Below are positions 14,701-22,055 of a DNA stretch of 33,537 bases, piece by piece. Made by a program: the position numbers and the translations under genes. The notes under the pieces were generated by a model. It did no database searches, had not been told where the DNA came from, and saw only the letters and a program-made list of their open reading frames with translations. Every line of letters begins with the position of its first letter. Position 1 is the first letter of the stretch. Origin of the DNA: a virus; IMG/VR virus record IMGVR_UViG_3300005253_000678, positions 1 to 33,537 of that record; one strand, written 5' to 3'.

Positions 14701-16886
14701 CGGCTAACTTTGCGTTCCTGAAGTTTGCGGCGTCTAAGATTCAGGGCAAATTCATCATTATTGGCCGGACGGAGCGGTCTATCCGCAATAACATCCTCTC
14801 GCCCTTCGCTGACCTGTTGGGCTCAGATTTCCACTTCTTGGCTGGGAAGCGTCAGCTCAAGGTAGCAGGTAGAGAAATCGACGTAGTGGGGGCTAGCGAC
14901 GTCAAGGCTGAAGCGGCTATCCGCGGAAGCACATATGCTGGAGCGCTGGTCGATGAGGTCACTGTGATACCCGAGCCGGTCTTTAGGCAGCTATCCTATC
15001 GCCTATCGGTTACAGGAGCCAGGTGCTACGTCACCACCAACCCTGATAGTCCTTATCACTGGTTCAAGAAGGATTACCTCGACCAGATAGACAAAGAGGA
15101 CATGGATCTGCGCCACTGGCAGTTTAACTTTGACGACAATCCTACGCTTGATCCCACGTATATTCGGCGTATCAAAGCAGAGTCTCACGGGCTGTGGTAC
15201 AAGAGATTCATCGAGGGATTATGGGTACTAGCTGAAGGCGCAATCTATGACATCTTCGAGGATAAGCAACATGTGATCCCTCATCAGCCCAACATGGCAA
15301 GGGAATATGTGGTTGGTGTGGACTATGGGACTACGAATCCTTGTGTTTTTGTGCTCATTGGCTACAATCCTGAGACTTTTCCGCAGCTTTGGATTGAAAA
15401 GGAATACTACTACGACTCCAAGAAGTCCAATCGGCAGAAGACGGACTCCGAGTATGCTACCGATATGGCGAGATTTATCGAGAACCTCCCGGTCAAGGCG
15501 ATTTACATCGACCCATCAGCAGCTAGCTTCAAGAACGAAATGAGACGCGCTGGCATCCAGAACATCTTCGATGCGGATAATGATGTGATGAACGGCATTC
15601 GTGTAGTGGCTGAGCTTTTATACGCTGGTACGTTCAAGGTCTGCCAAGAGTGTAAGCATACCATTGCGGAATTTGGCAACTACATCTGGGATGCGAGAGC
15701 AGCGATCAACGGAGTGGAGAAGCCGCTCAAGCAGCATGATCACTGTTTTGGGGCCATGACTCCTGTGGCGACTGAACAAGGCGATAGGGCTATTTCTAGC
15801 ATAAAGAGAGGTGATAGAGTTTGGACGCGGAAAGGATTAAGAAAAGTTGTTGAAATATGGGAATCAGAGAAAGATCTCTATGAATGGGATCTCATGGGGT
15901 TGAAGATAGAGTGTACTGAAGGACACGAATTTTGGACCTTGGAAAGAGGAAAGGTTCCCGCGGGGCATTTATTGCAATCAGATATTCTTTGTGTTAATAT
16001 CGAGGAATGTGTGATGAAGTCGAATTTAACGGGATTGTCTACCGGCGTTATCCAAACTCCACAGATCAAACGGCCAGAAGATATTACAGAGCTCTTACGA
16101 CAGACAGCAGAAAAAAGTATGGACATTTGCATCGAGCCGTGTGGGAGTTTTACAATGGAGAAATCCCCGATGGAATGCATATCCATCACATCGACGGCGA
16201 CTTCACCAACAATGACATTAGCAATCTCGAATGTCTTTCTCCATCCGAGCATCATAAATGCCATCAGCTTCTTCTTACAGAAAAACAAAAAAAAGCTAGA
16301 AAAAAGCGGATGGAGAAAATTAATCCTCTCACCAAGAAATGGCACCGCTCTCCCGAAGGTCGAGAATGGCATCGGAACCACGCCCAAAAAACGTTTGGAA
16401 ATCAAAAACCAAAACAATACCGCTGTGAGTTATGTAAAACAGAATTTGAATCATATAAACAAGCACGAGTCCGATTTTGTTCGAATAATTGCAAGTCAAA
16501 ATGGAGAAGAAAAGCTGGTCTTGATGATGAGAAAAGAACTTGTGAGAGATGCGGTGACGAATTCGTTATCAACAAGTACTCAAAAAAAATGTACTGTGGG
16601 AAGTCTTGTTCCAAGAAAGCTTATTGGGAAAAGAAAAGTCTACAACCTGACAGTTGAAGGAGAGCATGAATATTTTGCTCATAACTTGTTGGTGTCGAAT
16701 TCTTTAGACGCGATTCGCTACGCCCTATTTACGAGATACAGGAGACTAGGTCAGTCTTATCTCACGGCGCAAGACATCGATCGGATGCGTAGCGAGGCGC
16801 TTGGACTAGAGCCTGAGATGCCTCCGTTTTTCAGAGGATCAGGGCATTTCCCCGATCCAGGATTGGGTAGTGGAGGATTTTATTAA
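14604..16886 (+). CDS. terL: Terminase large subunit precursor containing an intein
   Basis: TerL is the ATP-driven packaging motor and nuclease. The precursor has 760 residues. The ATPase part shows Walker A GSVRSGKS (24-31), Walker B LVDEV (about 117) and the TTNPDSP coupling motif. The nuclease part shows VGVDYG (about 237) and IYIDPSA (about 300). The third acidic motif, DHSLDAIRYAL, is split by a 319-residue intein after the His of DH. Splicing would give 441 residues, a normal TerL size. The ATG at 14604 has GGGA 4 nt upstream and is preferred to 14565. It overlaps TerS by 97 nt. Confidence 0.88.
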   Translation: MWELSPKQIDFVQNSTHRYNVAVGSVRSGKSVAANFAFLKFAASKIQGKFIIIGRTERSIRNNILSPFADLLGSDFHFLAGKRQLKVAGREIDVVGASDVKAEAAIRGSTYAGALVDEVTVIPEPVFRQLSYRLSVTGARCYVTTNPDSPYHWFKKDYLDQIDKEDMDLRHWQFNFDDNPTLDPTYIRRIKAESHGLWYKRFIEGLWVLAEGAIYDIFEDKQHVIPHQPNMAREYVVGVDYGTTNPCVFVLIGYNPETFPQLWIEKEYYYDSKKSNRQKTDSEYATDMARFIENLPVKAIYIDPSAASFKNEMRRAGIQNIFDADNDVMNGIRVVAELLYAGTFKVCQECKHTIAEFGNYIWDARAAINGVEKPLKQHDHCFGAMTPVATEQGDRAISSIKRGDRVWTRKGLRKVVEIWESEKDLYEWDLMGLKIECTEGHEFWTLERGKVPAGHLLQSDILCVNIEECVMKSNLTGLSTGVIQTPQIKRPEDITELLRQTAEKSMDICIEPCGSFTMEKSPMECISITSTATSPTMTLAISNVFLHPSIINAISFFLQKNKKKLEKSGWRKLILSPRNGTALPKVENGIGTTPKKRLEIKNQNNTAVSYVKQNLNHINKHESDFVRIIASQNGEEKLVLMMRKELVRDAVTNSLSTSTQKKCTVGSLVPRKLIGKRKVYNLTVEGEHEYFAHNLLVSNSLDAIRYALFTRYRRLGQSYLTAQDIDRMRSEALGLEPEMPPFFRGSGHFPDPGLGSGGFY
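15744..16700 (+). other. Intein in terL (Hint self-splicing domain)
   Basis: The intein is 319 residues. It starts at Cys in CFGAMTPVATEQGD (block A, with GDRVWT later) and has block B ECTEGHEFWT with the TxxH motif. It ends with block F KVYNLTVEGEHEYFA and block G LLVSN before Ser+1. The terminal Asn is present, but the usual penultimate His is replaced by Ser. The middle of this frame (about 210 residues) shows no endonuclease motif, because the same DNA encodes an HNH enzyme in another frame. The boundaries rest on these motifs and on restoring the TerL nuclease motif. Confidence 0.88.
16007..16657 (+). CDS. HNH homing endonuclease encoded out of frame inside the intein
   Basis: The product has 216 residues in a different frame from terL, wholly inside the intein. 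Residues 41-83 (LHRAVWEFYNGEIPDG, then HIHHIDGDFTNNDISNLECL, EHH) are a complete HNH_3 catalytic core with His60/His61, Asn and His82. The second half has two CxxC...CxxxC zinc ribbons (CELC...CSNNC and CERC...CGKSC). The frame has a TAA at 15995-15997, 4 codons before the ATG, so it cannot be an in-frame extension. GAGG lies only 1 nt before the ATG, so translation may be weak. Its TGA falls in block F of the intein. Confidence 0.8.
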   Translation: MCDEVEFNGIVYRRYPNSTDQTARRYYRALTTDSRKKYGHLHRAVWEFYNGEIPDGMHIHHIDGDFTNNDISNLECLSPSEHHKCHQLLLTEKQKKARKKRMEKINPLTKKWHRSPEGREWHRNHAQKTFGNQKPKQYRCELCKTEFESYKQARVRFCSNNCKSKWRRKAGLDDEKRTCERCGDEFVINKYSKKMYCGKSCSKKAYWEKKSLQPDS

Positions 16887-16895
16887 GGAGGAGGA

Positions 16896-17108
16896 ATGAT
16901 GGTTCAGAAGAATTTTTGTGATGAGTGTGAAGAAGAACTGGGCTCAGTTATATTTGAAGCGACAATACATATTAAAAGAATAGAAAAGGATCCTCTTGGT
17001 GGTTCTTCGTATAGGATAATATCTTCAGACACAAAGGAGTTCTGCGGTTTGGAATGTGCTGGGTGTTTTATAGCTTCATACAAATTGGGGAAAATAGAGG
17101 AAAAATGA
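16896..17108 (+). CDS. Small Cys-rich (zinc ribbon-like) protein
   Basis: The product has 70 residues. CDECEEELG near the N-terminus and CGLECAGCF near the C-terminus form two Cys pairs spaced like a small treble-clef or ribbon site. Between them is a beta-rich stretch. GGAGGAGG precedes the ATG. Its stop overlaps the next start as ATGA. No function is known; zinc binding is inferred. Confidence 0.6.
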   Translation: MMVQKNFCDECEEELGSVIFEATIHIKRIEKDPLGGSSYRIISSDTKEFCGLECAGCFIASYKLGKIEEK

Positions 17109-17329
17109 TGGAATGGATTAGCGTTAAAGATCGGTTGCCGGATTTTGAGAAAAGACTTGTAGTAGCGTACGGGCATTGCAAAAATCCAGTAATCCAAAAG
17201 AGGATTGCTGGGCCGGATGAGGACTTCATAGAATTGTGTGAATACACAAGACAGCATGGATTTCTACGGGGACCTTTTCTATTTAGTGCGACCCATTGGA
17301 TGCCGCTCCCTTCCCCTCCCAAAGAATAA
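17105..17329 (+). CDS. DUF551 domain protein
   Basis: The product has 74 residues starting MMEWISVKDRLPDFEKRLVV and ending with ATHWMPLPSPPKE. These are the two signatures of DUF551, a small phage and prophage protein family of unknown function. The start at 17105 (or the ATG at 17108) overlaps the previous stop. The longer frame from 17054 is not supported. Paralogs occur at 25856 and 26032, and a more distant one at 611. Confidence 0.75.
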   Translation: MMEWISVKDRLPDFEKRLVVAYGHCKNPVIQKRIAGPDEDFIELCEYTRQHGFLRGPFLFSATHWMPLPSPPKE

Positions 17330-17390
17330 TTCTATTGCCATTAAATTTTTAAGTTGGCATCTTAAGCCTATCTTAACACACGGGACAGCC

Positions 17391-17660
17391 ATGAAAAAAC
17401 TACTATTGCTACTATTTACCCTCTCAACTTCTCTCTATGGGGCGTCTCCTGAATATGTCCCGGTGGCTCGAATGGATCTTTATCTGTGCGAGGGGGGCAT
17501 ATTTTACGTCACCGATACCGAATCCACATCAGTTCAGGACATCCGCTTCGAGGAAGGGACTTACTTTATAAAAAAATATATTGATAATGCTGCGTTGTCT
17601 GGTACAGAATCCGGGCTAAAGGTACAGAACCTTTTCAAAATCAAGAGGAGAAAAAAATGA
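17391..17660 (+). CDS. Small secreted (signal peptide) protein
   Basis: The product has 89 residues. The start MKKLLLLLFTLSTSLYGA is a clear Sec signal peptide with cleavage likely after YGA. The mature part is about 70 residues, beta-rich (YLCEGGIFYVTDTESTS) and ends in a basic tail KIKRRKK. The ATG at 17391 is chosen because the longer frame from 17238 overlaps the DUF551 gene. It overlaps the lipoprotein-like gene that follows by 4 nt. The pair could act in the envelope during lysis, but no spanin signature is evident. Confidence 0.65.
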   Translation: MKKLLLLLFTLSTSLYGASPEYVPVARMDLYLCEGGIFYVTDTESTSVQDIRFEEGTYFIKKYIDNAALSGTESGLKVQNLFKIKRRKK

Positions 17661-17881
17661 AACGCATACTTATCACTGCTCTAATCCTGCTACCCTTCCT
17701 TTCGTGCTCATGCGCATCCTTCCTGTCAGGCTTTTCAATAGGCTCGATGGTGAGTGGGCAAACAGCTCGTGTGATGCCACCTGAGAGAAAAGCTATCATT
17801 GAAGAAGCCAAGCAAGAGACGCTTAATGAAATTGAACATACCAAAGAAAATCGACACAGGAGGAAGTCCATCCTGACGTAA
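17657..17881 (+). CDS. Small membrane or lipoprotein candidate
   Basis: The product has 74 residues. MKRILITALILLPFLSCSCA is a hydrophobic leader ending in two Cys residues. FLSC or CSC could serve as an imperfect lipobox. The rest is a charged helix with KAIIEEAKQETLNEIEHTKE. GGAG lies 7 nt before the ATG. A small lipoprotein paired with a secreted protein recalls two-component spanins, but length and order do not settle this. Confidence 0.5.
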   Translation: MKRILITALILLPFLSCSCASFLSGFSIGSMVSGQTARVMPPERKAIIEEAKQETLNEIEHTKENRHRRKSILT

Positions 17882-17907
17882 CACAAAAAATAGCACGGAG
17901 GCAACGA

Positions 17908-18117
17908 ATGAAAAAACTAACAAAAGAATACAGCGCACTGCTGAATGCAGAATATGCGATTCGTCGCGATCGCTTCTGGGAGGATAAGGATCTTTCTAAG
18001 ATCCGCATTATCCACAAGTTCACGGGCTATGTTCTAGCCAAGCCCGAGTTTAATATTAAAAGTACATTACCAAAGAGGAAAAAAATAAAATATTACATAC
18101 ATAATATGGATTTTTAA
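17908..18117 (+). CDS. Small basic hypothetical protein
   Basis: The product has 69 residues starting MKKLTKEYSALLNAEYAIRR, Lys/Arg-rich with a KPEFNIKSTLPKRKKIKYYI tail. GGAGG is 7 nt upstream of the ATG. It is the last gene before a terminator and may be a nucleic-acid-binding accessory protein. No domain is recognised. Confidence 0.5.
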   Translation: MKKLTKEYSALLNAEYAIRRDRFWEDKDLSKIRIIHKFTGYVLAKPEFNIKSTLPKRKKIKYYIHNMDF

Positions 18118-18162
18118 ACATTTCATAAGTTTCCCAGAAGTTATTGGGGGGATCGTTTTGCG

Positions 18163-18188
18163 AGGGATCGCGGGACGGTCCTTTTTTT
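18163..18188 (+). terminator. Rho-independent terminator before portal gene
   Basis: A stem of about 7 bp with two wobble pairs (AGGGATC with GGTCCTT, loop GCGGGAC) runs into TTTTTTT. It separates the early/accessory transcript from the portal unit. Confidence 0.65.
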
Positions 18189-18190
18189 GT

Positions 18191-18219
18191 TTGCCACTAA
18201 CGCAAGCATGGATTATTGT
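18191..18219 (+). promoter_or_regulatory. Candidate sigma-70-type promoter before portal gene
   Basis: TTGCCA, a 17-nt spacer, then TATTGT lies right after a terminator. It would start RNA near 18226, giving a short leader to the ATG at 18254. Confidence 0.4.
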
Positions 18220-18223
18220 AAAT

Positions 18224-18241
18224 TAAAATTTTAACTTTACA
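18224..18241 (+). promoter_or_regulatory. AT-rich late-unit motif
   Basis: TAAAATTTTAACTTTACA matches 14 of 18 positions of the copy at 27881. It ends 12 nt before the portal ATG, nearly the same distance as the copy before the gene at 27179 (11 nt). Confidence 0.4.
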
Positions 18242-18253
18242 CCCCTCTTGCCT

Positions 18254-20305
18254 ATGACTCTCTATCGCCCATCCGAGCCAAGTTGGAATATCGCCGAAGA
18301 AGATCGACACATTCTTCAGAGAATGGATGAAACTTACCAGCACAGCATCACTATCCAACAATCGTTTTGGAGTGAAGCTGATCTGGATTCTCGGTTTAGA
18401 GCCGGGGATCAGACCTTATGGGAAGATGTTTACGGAAATCTACCCGCGTTTCGCAAGCGTCAGTTCCAATTCAACCGTATTAGACGCGTATGTAACTTGG
18501 TTACAGGACACCAGAGGAGGAACCGGAAGTCTACTGTAGTAACGCCTAGGGAGAACGCCGATTCTAAAACAGCTGGACAGTTCACCAAGCTGATGTATTG
18601 GGCTAACGACTTTGGCAATGTGCTAGAGACTGTTTCAGGAGCTTTTGACGGGATGCTGACCACGGGGATGAATCTCCTAAGTGTCTGGGCTGACTACACT
18701 TCTGACCCAATCTCGGGCGACCTTAGAGTGGACAATCTCAGCTACAACTCATACTTGATTGATCCCTATTTCAGGAAACATGATCTGTCAGATTGTAATT
18801 TCATCTGGACTAGGAAATTTATCACTAAGCAACAAGCCATTATGTTAGCTCCTGAGAAGGCAGATTTCATTGAGCAACTCTATGTACGTTCCTACAGAGA
18901 CGGAAAGTTTCAATTCCTTCCAGAGTCCTACCATTATGGCATGCAAGATCTGATGTACTATGACGAGTATTGGTATAGGGATCACCGCGAGCAAGAGCTG
19001 CTGGTTGATGCTAGGACTGGAGAGACGATGGAATGGACCGGCAACGAAGCGAATAGAGCCGAGTTCTTGAAAGCCCATCCTCAGATCACCACGATCAAGC
19101 AGACTATTCCGACGGTAAAGTTAGCCACTGTGTTGGAAGGTAACGTGCTTTATCACGGCCTGAATCCTATGGGGATAGATCGGTTCCCGTTCGTGCCGGT
19201 ACTGGGTTATTACGATCCTCAACTCCCCTATTTCCCCTGGCGCATTCAAGGAGTAGTTAGGGGGCTGCGAGATGCTCAGTTTTTATACAACAGACGCAGG
19301 ATGATTGAACTAGATATCTTAGAGTCACAGATCAATTCAGGCTGGAAAGTCAAAGAGGATGCTTTGGTAAATCCCAAGGACGCATTCCTCACAGGTCAGG
19401 GTAGATTGCTCACTCTCAAGCAAGATGCGGAGATGACTGATGTGGAGCAAATCCAGCCTCCCCAGGTGCCTCCTTCGATGATCCAGCTATCCGAACTGCT
19501 AGGGCAAGAGATTTCTGAAATCTCAGGCGTGAACGAAGAGCTCTTAGGAAGTGCAGACGATGACAAAGCGGGCATCTTGAGCATGCTGCGTCAAGGAGCT
19601 GGGTTAACTACTCTCCAGATTCTCTTCGATCAGCTCGACCAGTCCCAGAAGTATTTGGGCCAAATCTTCGTAGAGTACATGCAGAAGAACTTCACTCCCG
19701 GCAAGGTGGAGCGCATCATAGACGAGAAACCCACCGAGGAATTCTACCATCGCTGCTTTGGTAAGTACGATGCAACGGTAGAAGAGGGACTGAATACCTC
19801 TACCCAACGCCAGACCCAGTTCGTTCAACTCCTCCATCTCAAGGAAATTGGGATACCCGTTCCTACGGCCATCCTATTGGAGAATGCTACTCTTAGCGAT
19901 AAGGAGCAACTCATCGAAGCTATCCAAGAAGAGGAGCAACAACAAGCGCAACAATCGCAGCAGCAGCAGCAGGTGCAGATCGAGATGATCAAGGCTCAGA
20001 TCCAAGACCTACAAGCACGCGCAGAGGCCAACGCCGGATTATCGATTGAGCGCAAAACACGGAGCATCAGCAACTTGAGCCTTTCTGAAGAAAGACGTAT
20101 GGAAGCCATTAAGGATTTGAACCAAAGTGAACTTGATAAGATTAGATCGATCAAAGAGCTTCAGGGGATCGATCTAGAACATATAAATAAGGCCCTTATG
20201 ATAATTCAAGCGTTGCAAGCTCAAGAAGTCGAAAAGGTCGAAGAAGCAAGTCCGATTCAGAAAAATATAACGAGTTTGAGTCAATCGATAGGAACTGGGG
20301 TATAA
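18254..20305 (+). CDS. Portal protein (P22-like)
   Basis: The product has 683 residues. The portal is the dodecameric ring through which DNA is packaged and released. FNRIRRVCNLVTGHQRRNRK near residue 75, the WANDFGNVLETVSGAFDGML segment and a long C-terminal Gln/Glu-rich coiled coil (about residues 545-620) fit the P22-type portal family, close to its usual length of about 700. Position after terminase and before scaffold and capsid also fits. A TTG two codons upstream (18248) extends the frame; I chose the ATG. Neither start has a ribosome site. The gene runs up to a convergent HNH gene. Confidence 0.8.
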   Translation: MTLYRPSEPSWNIAEEDRHILQRMDETYQHSITIQQSFWSEADLDSRFRAGDQTLWEDVYGNLPAFRKRQFQFNRIRRVCNLVTGHQRRNRKSTVVTPRENADSKTAGQFTKLMYWANDFGNVLETVSGAFDGMLTTGMNLLSVWADYTSDPISGDLRVDNLSYNSYLIDPYFRKHDLSDCNFIWTRKFITKQQAIMLAPEKADFIEQLYVRSYRDGKFQFLPESYHYGMQDLMYYDEYWYRDHREQELLVDARTGETMEWTGNEANRAEFLKAHPQITTIKQTIPTVKLATVLEGNVLYHGLNPMGIDRFPFVPVLGYYDPQLPYFPWRIQGVVRGLRDAQFLYNRRRMIELDILESQINSGWKVKEDALVNPKDAFLTGQGRLLTLKQDAEMTDVEQIQPPQVPPSMIQLSELLGQEISEISGVNEELLGSADDDKAGILSMLRQGAGLTTLQILFDQLDQSQKYLGQIFVEYMQKNFTPGKVERIIDEKPTEEFYHRCFGKYDATVEEGLNTSTQRQTQFVQLLHLKEIGIPVPTAILLENATLSDKEQLIEAIQEEEQQQAQQSQQQQQVQIEMIKAQIQDLQARAEANAGLSIERKTRSISNLSLSEERRMEAIKDLNQSELDKIRSIKELQGIDLEHINKALMIIQALQAQEVEKVEEASPIQKNITSLSQSIGTGV

Positions 20306-20314
20306 AAAGCTATT

Positions 20315-20887
20315 TCATTCAATGTGTTTCCAAGTGATTCCATCTAAAACAGCTCTAATAGTCCCTACAGCTACCTCAAAATGTCTAGCTATTTCAATTT
20401 TTAAGAATTTACCAGAACGAAACATTCGGCGGATTGTTCGGACTTTGGTCGGATTTAATTTTGCTCGAAAATGTTGAGTGCCTTGTGATCGGCGTCCTTT
20501 GACTGCGCAATCAATCGCATTGTCTTTGTTAGTACCTAAAAACAGATGATCCGGGTTAACACAATTTCTCACATCACATTTGTGGAGAACATGTAACCCA
20601 ATGGGAATCTCTCCATGGTAGAGTTTCCAAGCGACTCGATGACAACTCACCATTTTGCCGTCTATTCCGAATTGGCCGTATCCCTTCCGATTTTTCAGGC
20701 CTTTCCATAACCAACAAGTATCCACATGCTTTTCAATTTTTGATAGAAAGCGTTTTTTAATTGTTTGAGGACCATATTTATGTAAGGTATGGCATTTATT
20801 TGAGCAAAAGAACCGGACAGTTTTAGCAATTTGATACGGGAAACGATGAATTTGAAGGCCGCATTGAGAACACAGTATAAATGGCAT
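20315..20887 (-). CDS. HNH homing endonuclease (free-standing)
   Basis: The product has 190 residues. An N-terminal zinc ribbon (CSQCG...FFCSNKC) precedes the HNH_3-type core (CHRVAWKLYHGEIPIGLHVL, HKCDVRNCVNPDHLFLGTNK). A C-terminal HTH follows (KLNPTKVRTIRRMFRSGKFL, IARHFEVAVGTIRAVLDG), which binds the target site. The gene is antisense to the portal operon and starts with no ribosome site, consistent with a selfish insert. It ends 10 nt from the portal stop. It is a paralog of the HNH at 32437 and shares the ribbon type with the intein HNH. Confidence 0.85.
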   Translation of the reverse strand: MPFILCSQCGLQIHRFPYQIAKTVRFFCSNKCHTLHKYGPQTIKKRFLSKIEKHVDTCWLWKGLKNRKGYGQFGIDGKMVSCHRVAWKLYHGEIPIGLHVLHKCDVRNCVNPDHLFLGTNKDNAIDCAVKGRRSQGTQHFRAKLNPTKVRTIRRMFRSGKFLKIEIARHFEVAVGTIRAVLDGITWKHIE

Positions 20888-20981
20888 ACGAAAAATATAT
20901 CACAACTGAGCGTTGAATGGAATGAATTCAGCAAAAAACAGTTGAAGCACAAACCGCAAAAGTGTAAAGATATTTTTTGAA

Positions 20982-20998
20982 ATGGTATGCTTTACCAT
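20982..20998. promoter_or_regulatory. Inverted repeat upstream of the gene at 21021
   Basis: ATGGTA-TGCTT-TACCAT is a perfect 6-bp-arm inverted repeat, 22 nt before the ATG at 21021, in the 133-bp gap after the HNH gene. It may be an operator or RNA hairpin. Confidence 0.4.
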
Positions 20999-21020
20999 AA
21001 CAGCAACCCTAGGAGGGAAT

Positions 21021-21227
21021 ATGCCTAAACATTATAGCAATGGCGAAGGAAAAATGAAGGGGTCTGGCAATTACGCCAACATGCCTCAGGAAGTGAAACA
21101 CACCTCATACCCAAGCGCGTATAGTAATCTTGATACTGATTATCATGATACTATTGAAGGTGTTGATAAGGATCTGAAAGATTCTTTCAAGAAAGCGGCA
21201 CATTATCCATCGGATTCAATGTATTAA
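21021..21227 (+). CDS. Small hydrophilic phage protein
   Basis: The product has 68 residues: MPKHYSNGEGKMKGSGNYAN, then a Tyr/Asp-rich part and a C-terminal KKAAHYPSDSMY. The ATG at 21021 has GGAGG 4 nt upstream; the longer frame from 20982 begins in the inverted repeat. It is likely a disordered virion-associated or accessory protein. The role is not recognised. Confidence 0.6.
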   Translation: MPKHYSNGEGKMKGSGNYANMPQEVKHTSYPSAYSNLDTDYHDTIEGVDKDLKDSFKKAAHYPSDSMY

Positions 21228-21228
21228 T

Positions 21229-21465
21229 ATGCCAGTAACGTTGCGTAAATTTCATTCCCCCAAAGCTCAGCAAATTGTTGATCAAGTTATGGAACTTGCG
21301 CAGCGTTACGGTTCTGATTTGGATCAGGCCGAAATCCCCACCCTTGAAAAACAACCACGGAAACGAAAATCTACCTTGAAAAACAACCATAAGAAGGGCA
21401 ACGAACAGAATTTCAAGCCCATTGGTGACTTCGGTAGCTTCGTCGGTGCTCAAACAGGTTCCTAA
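21229..21465 (+). CDS. Small basic hypothetical protein
   Basis: The product has 78 residues. MPVTLRKFHSPKAQQIVDQV begins a helical N-terminal half, and a basic segment (EKQPRKRKSTLKNNHKKGNE) follows. It starts 1 nt after the previous stop with no clear ribosome site, so it relies on coupling. The charge pattern suggests nucleic-acid or capsid-DNA contact, which is inference. Confidence 0.5.
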   Translation: MPVTLRKFHSPKAQQIVDQVMELAQRYGSDLDQAEIPTLEKQPRKRKSTLKNNHKKGNEQNFKPIGDFGSFVGAQTGS

Positions 21466-21466
21466 A

Positions 21467-21679
21467 ATGGCAAAAAGAAAAAATGACAAGACGCTCAAAA
21501 CACCCAAGGCGAAAGCAAAAATTTCTAAGGTCATGCATGAATTTTCTGAGGGAGATCTTAGGTCTGGTTCTAAAAAAGGTCCGAAAGTCGTTAAAAAAAG
21601 TCAGGCACTCGCCATCGGCCTCAGCGAAGCGCGCAAAGCCTCGAAGAAAGGCAAAAGCAAAAGCAAAAAGAAAAAGTAA
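21467..21679 (+). CDS. DUF6496-like Lys-rich protein
   Basis: The product has 70 residues. KVMHEFSEGDLRSGSKKGPK and the later QALAIGLSEARKA match the DUF6496 pattern (KVMHEFK.G.L.SG...VK...QA.AIALS.AR), a short basic family found in bacteria and phages, function unknown. The C-terminus is nearly all Lys/Ser. The ATG at 21467 overlaps nothing and begins 1 nt after the upstream stop. A GTG start at 21422 is possible but less likely. Confidence 0.7.
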   Translation: MAKRKNDKTLKTPKAKAKISKVMHEFSEGDLRSGSKKGPKVVKKSQALAIGLSEARKASKKGKSKSKKKK

Positions 21680-21710
21680 TTTCAAGGGACGATCTCCTAA
21701 ATGTTAGACT

Positions 21711-21818
21711 GACCTACCCCGCGTAGGAACAGATGAACTGGGGTCTTCCGCAATAAATAGGTCGGGCAAAAAAGGACTCCAGTACTTTAAAATCCTGAGA
21801 GAATGTGATAAGGACTGG
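21711..21818 (+). ncRNA. Candidate structured RNA between convergent genes
   Basis: GACCT (21711-21715) pairs with AGGTC (21759-21763) and, nested inside, ACCCC (21716-21720) pairs with GGGGT (21740-21744). CCTAC/GTAGG offers an alternative local hairpin. A second stem pairs CCAGT (21779-21783) with ACTGG (21814-21818). It lies in the 141-bp gap between genes on opposite strands. It is not a tRNA. It could also be a terminator region. Confidence 0.35.
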
Positions 21819-21820
21819 GA

Positions 21821-22045
21821 TTACTCGGTCGACTTAGGCGGCGTGCGCATCGTCGTAGGTTCTCCTGCCGAATGCGTTTCTTTTTCTTCAATTTCATCAA
21901 TCCATGTCAGATTGGTATCTTTGTGATGCATGCATTGTATGGTGAAGTTCCCACCAATGTTCATGCGTGCATTTCCTCCGACCTCAATTCTTGCTGAGCC
22001 TTGTCTTTTCTCCAGGATACATTTTTTACACCCTAAATAACCCAT
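21821..22045 (-). CDS. Small hypothetical protein
   Basis: The product has 74 residues. MGYLGCKKCILEKRQGSARI begins with a CxxC pair and is followed by a Gly/Asn strand region (GGNARMNIGGNFTIQCMHHK) and a polar tail. AAGGTG precedes the ATG. It is the last gene of a leftward trio (22451 to 21821). Metal binding is possible from the Cys/His content. No family is recognised. Confidence 0.5.
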   Translation of the reverse strand: MGYLGCKKCILEKRQGSARIEVGGNARMNIGGNFTIQCMHHKDTNLTWIDEIEEKETHSAGEPTTMRTPPKSTE

Positions 22046-22055
22046 GTATTACACC

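Noticed and set aside
15878-16417. 179-residue minus-strand frame inside the intein
   Set aside because: It is a shadow of the two overlapping plus-strand genes, with no domain and no ribosome site.
17238-17390. Long N-terminal extension of the secreted protein
   Set aside because: It overlaps the DUF551 gene; the signal peptide starts at 17391.
21711-21818. tRNA or tmRNA
   Set aside because: No acceptor/T-loop consensus and no 7-bp acceptor stem; only short stems are seen.
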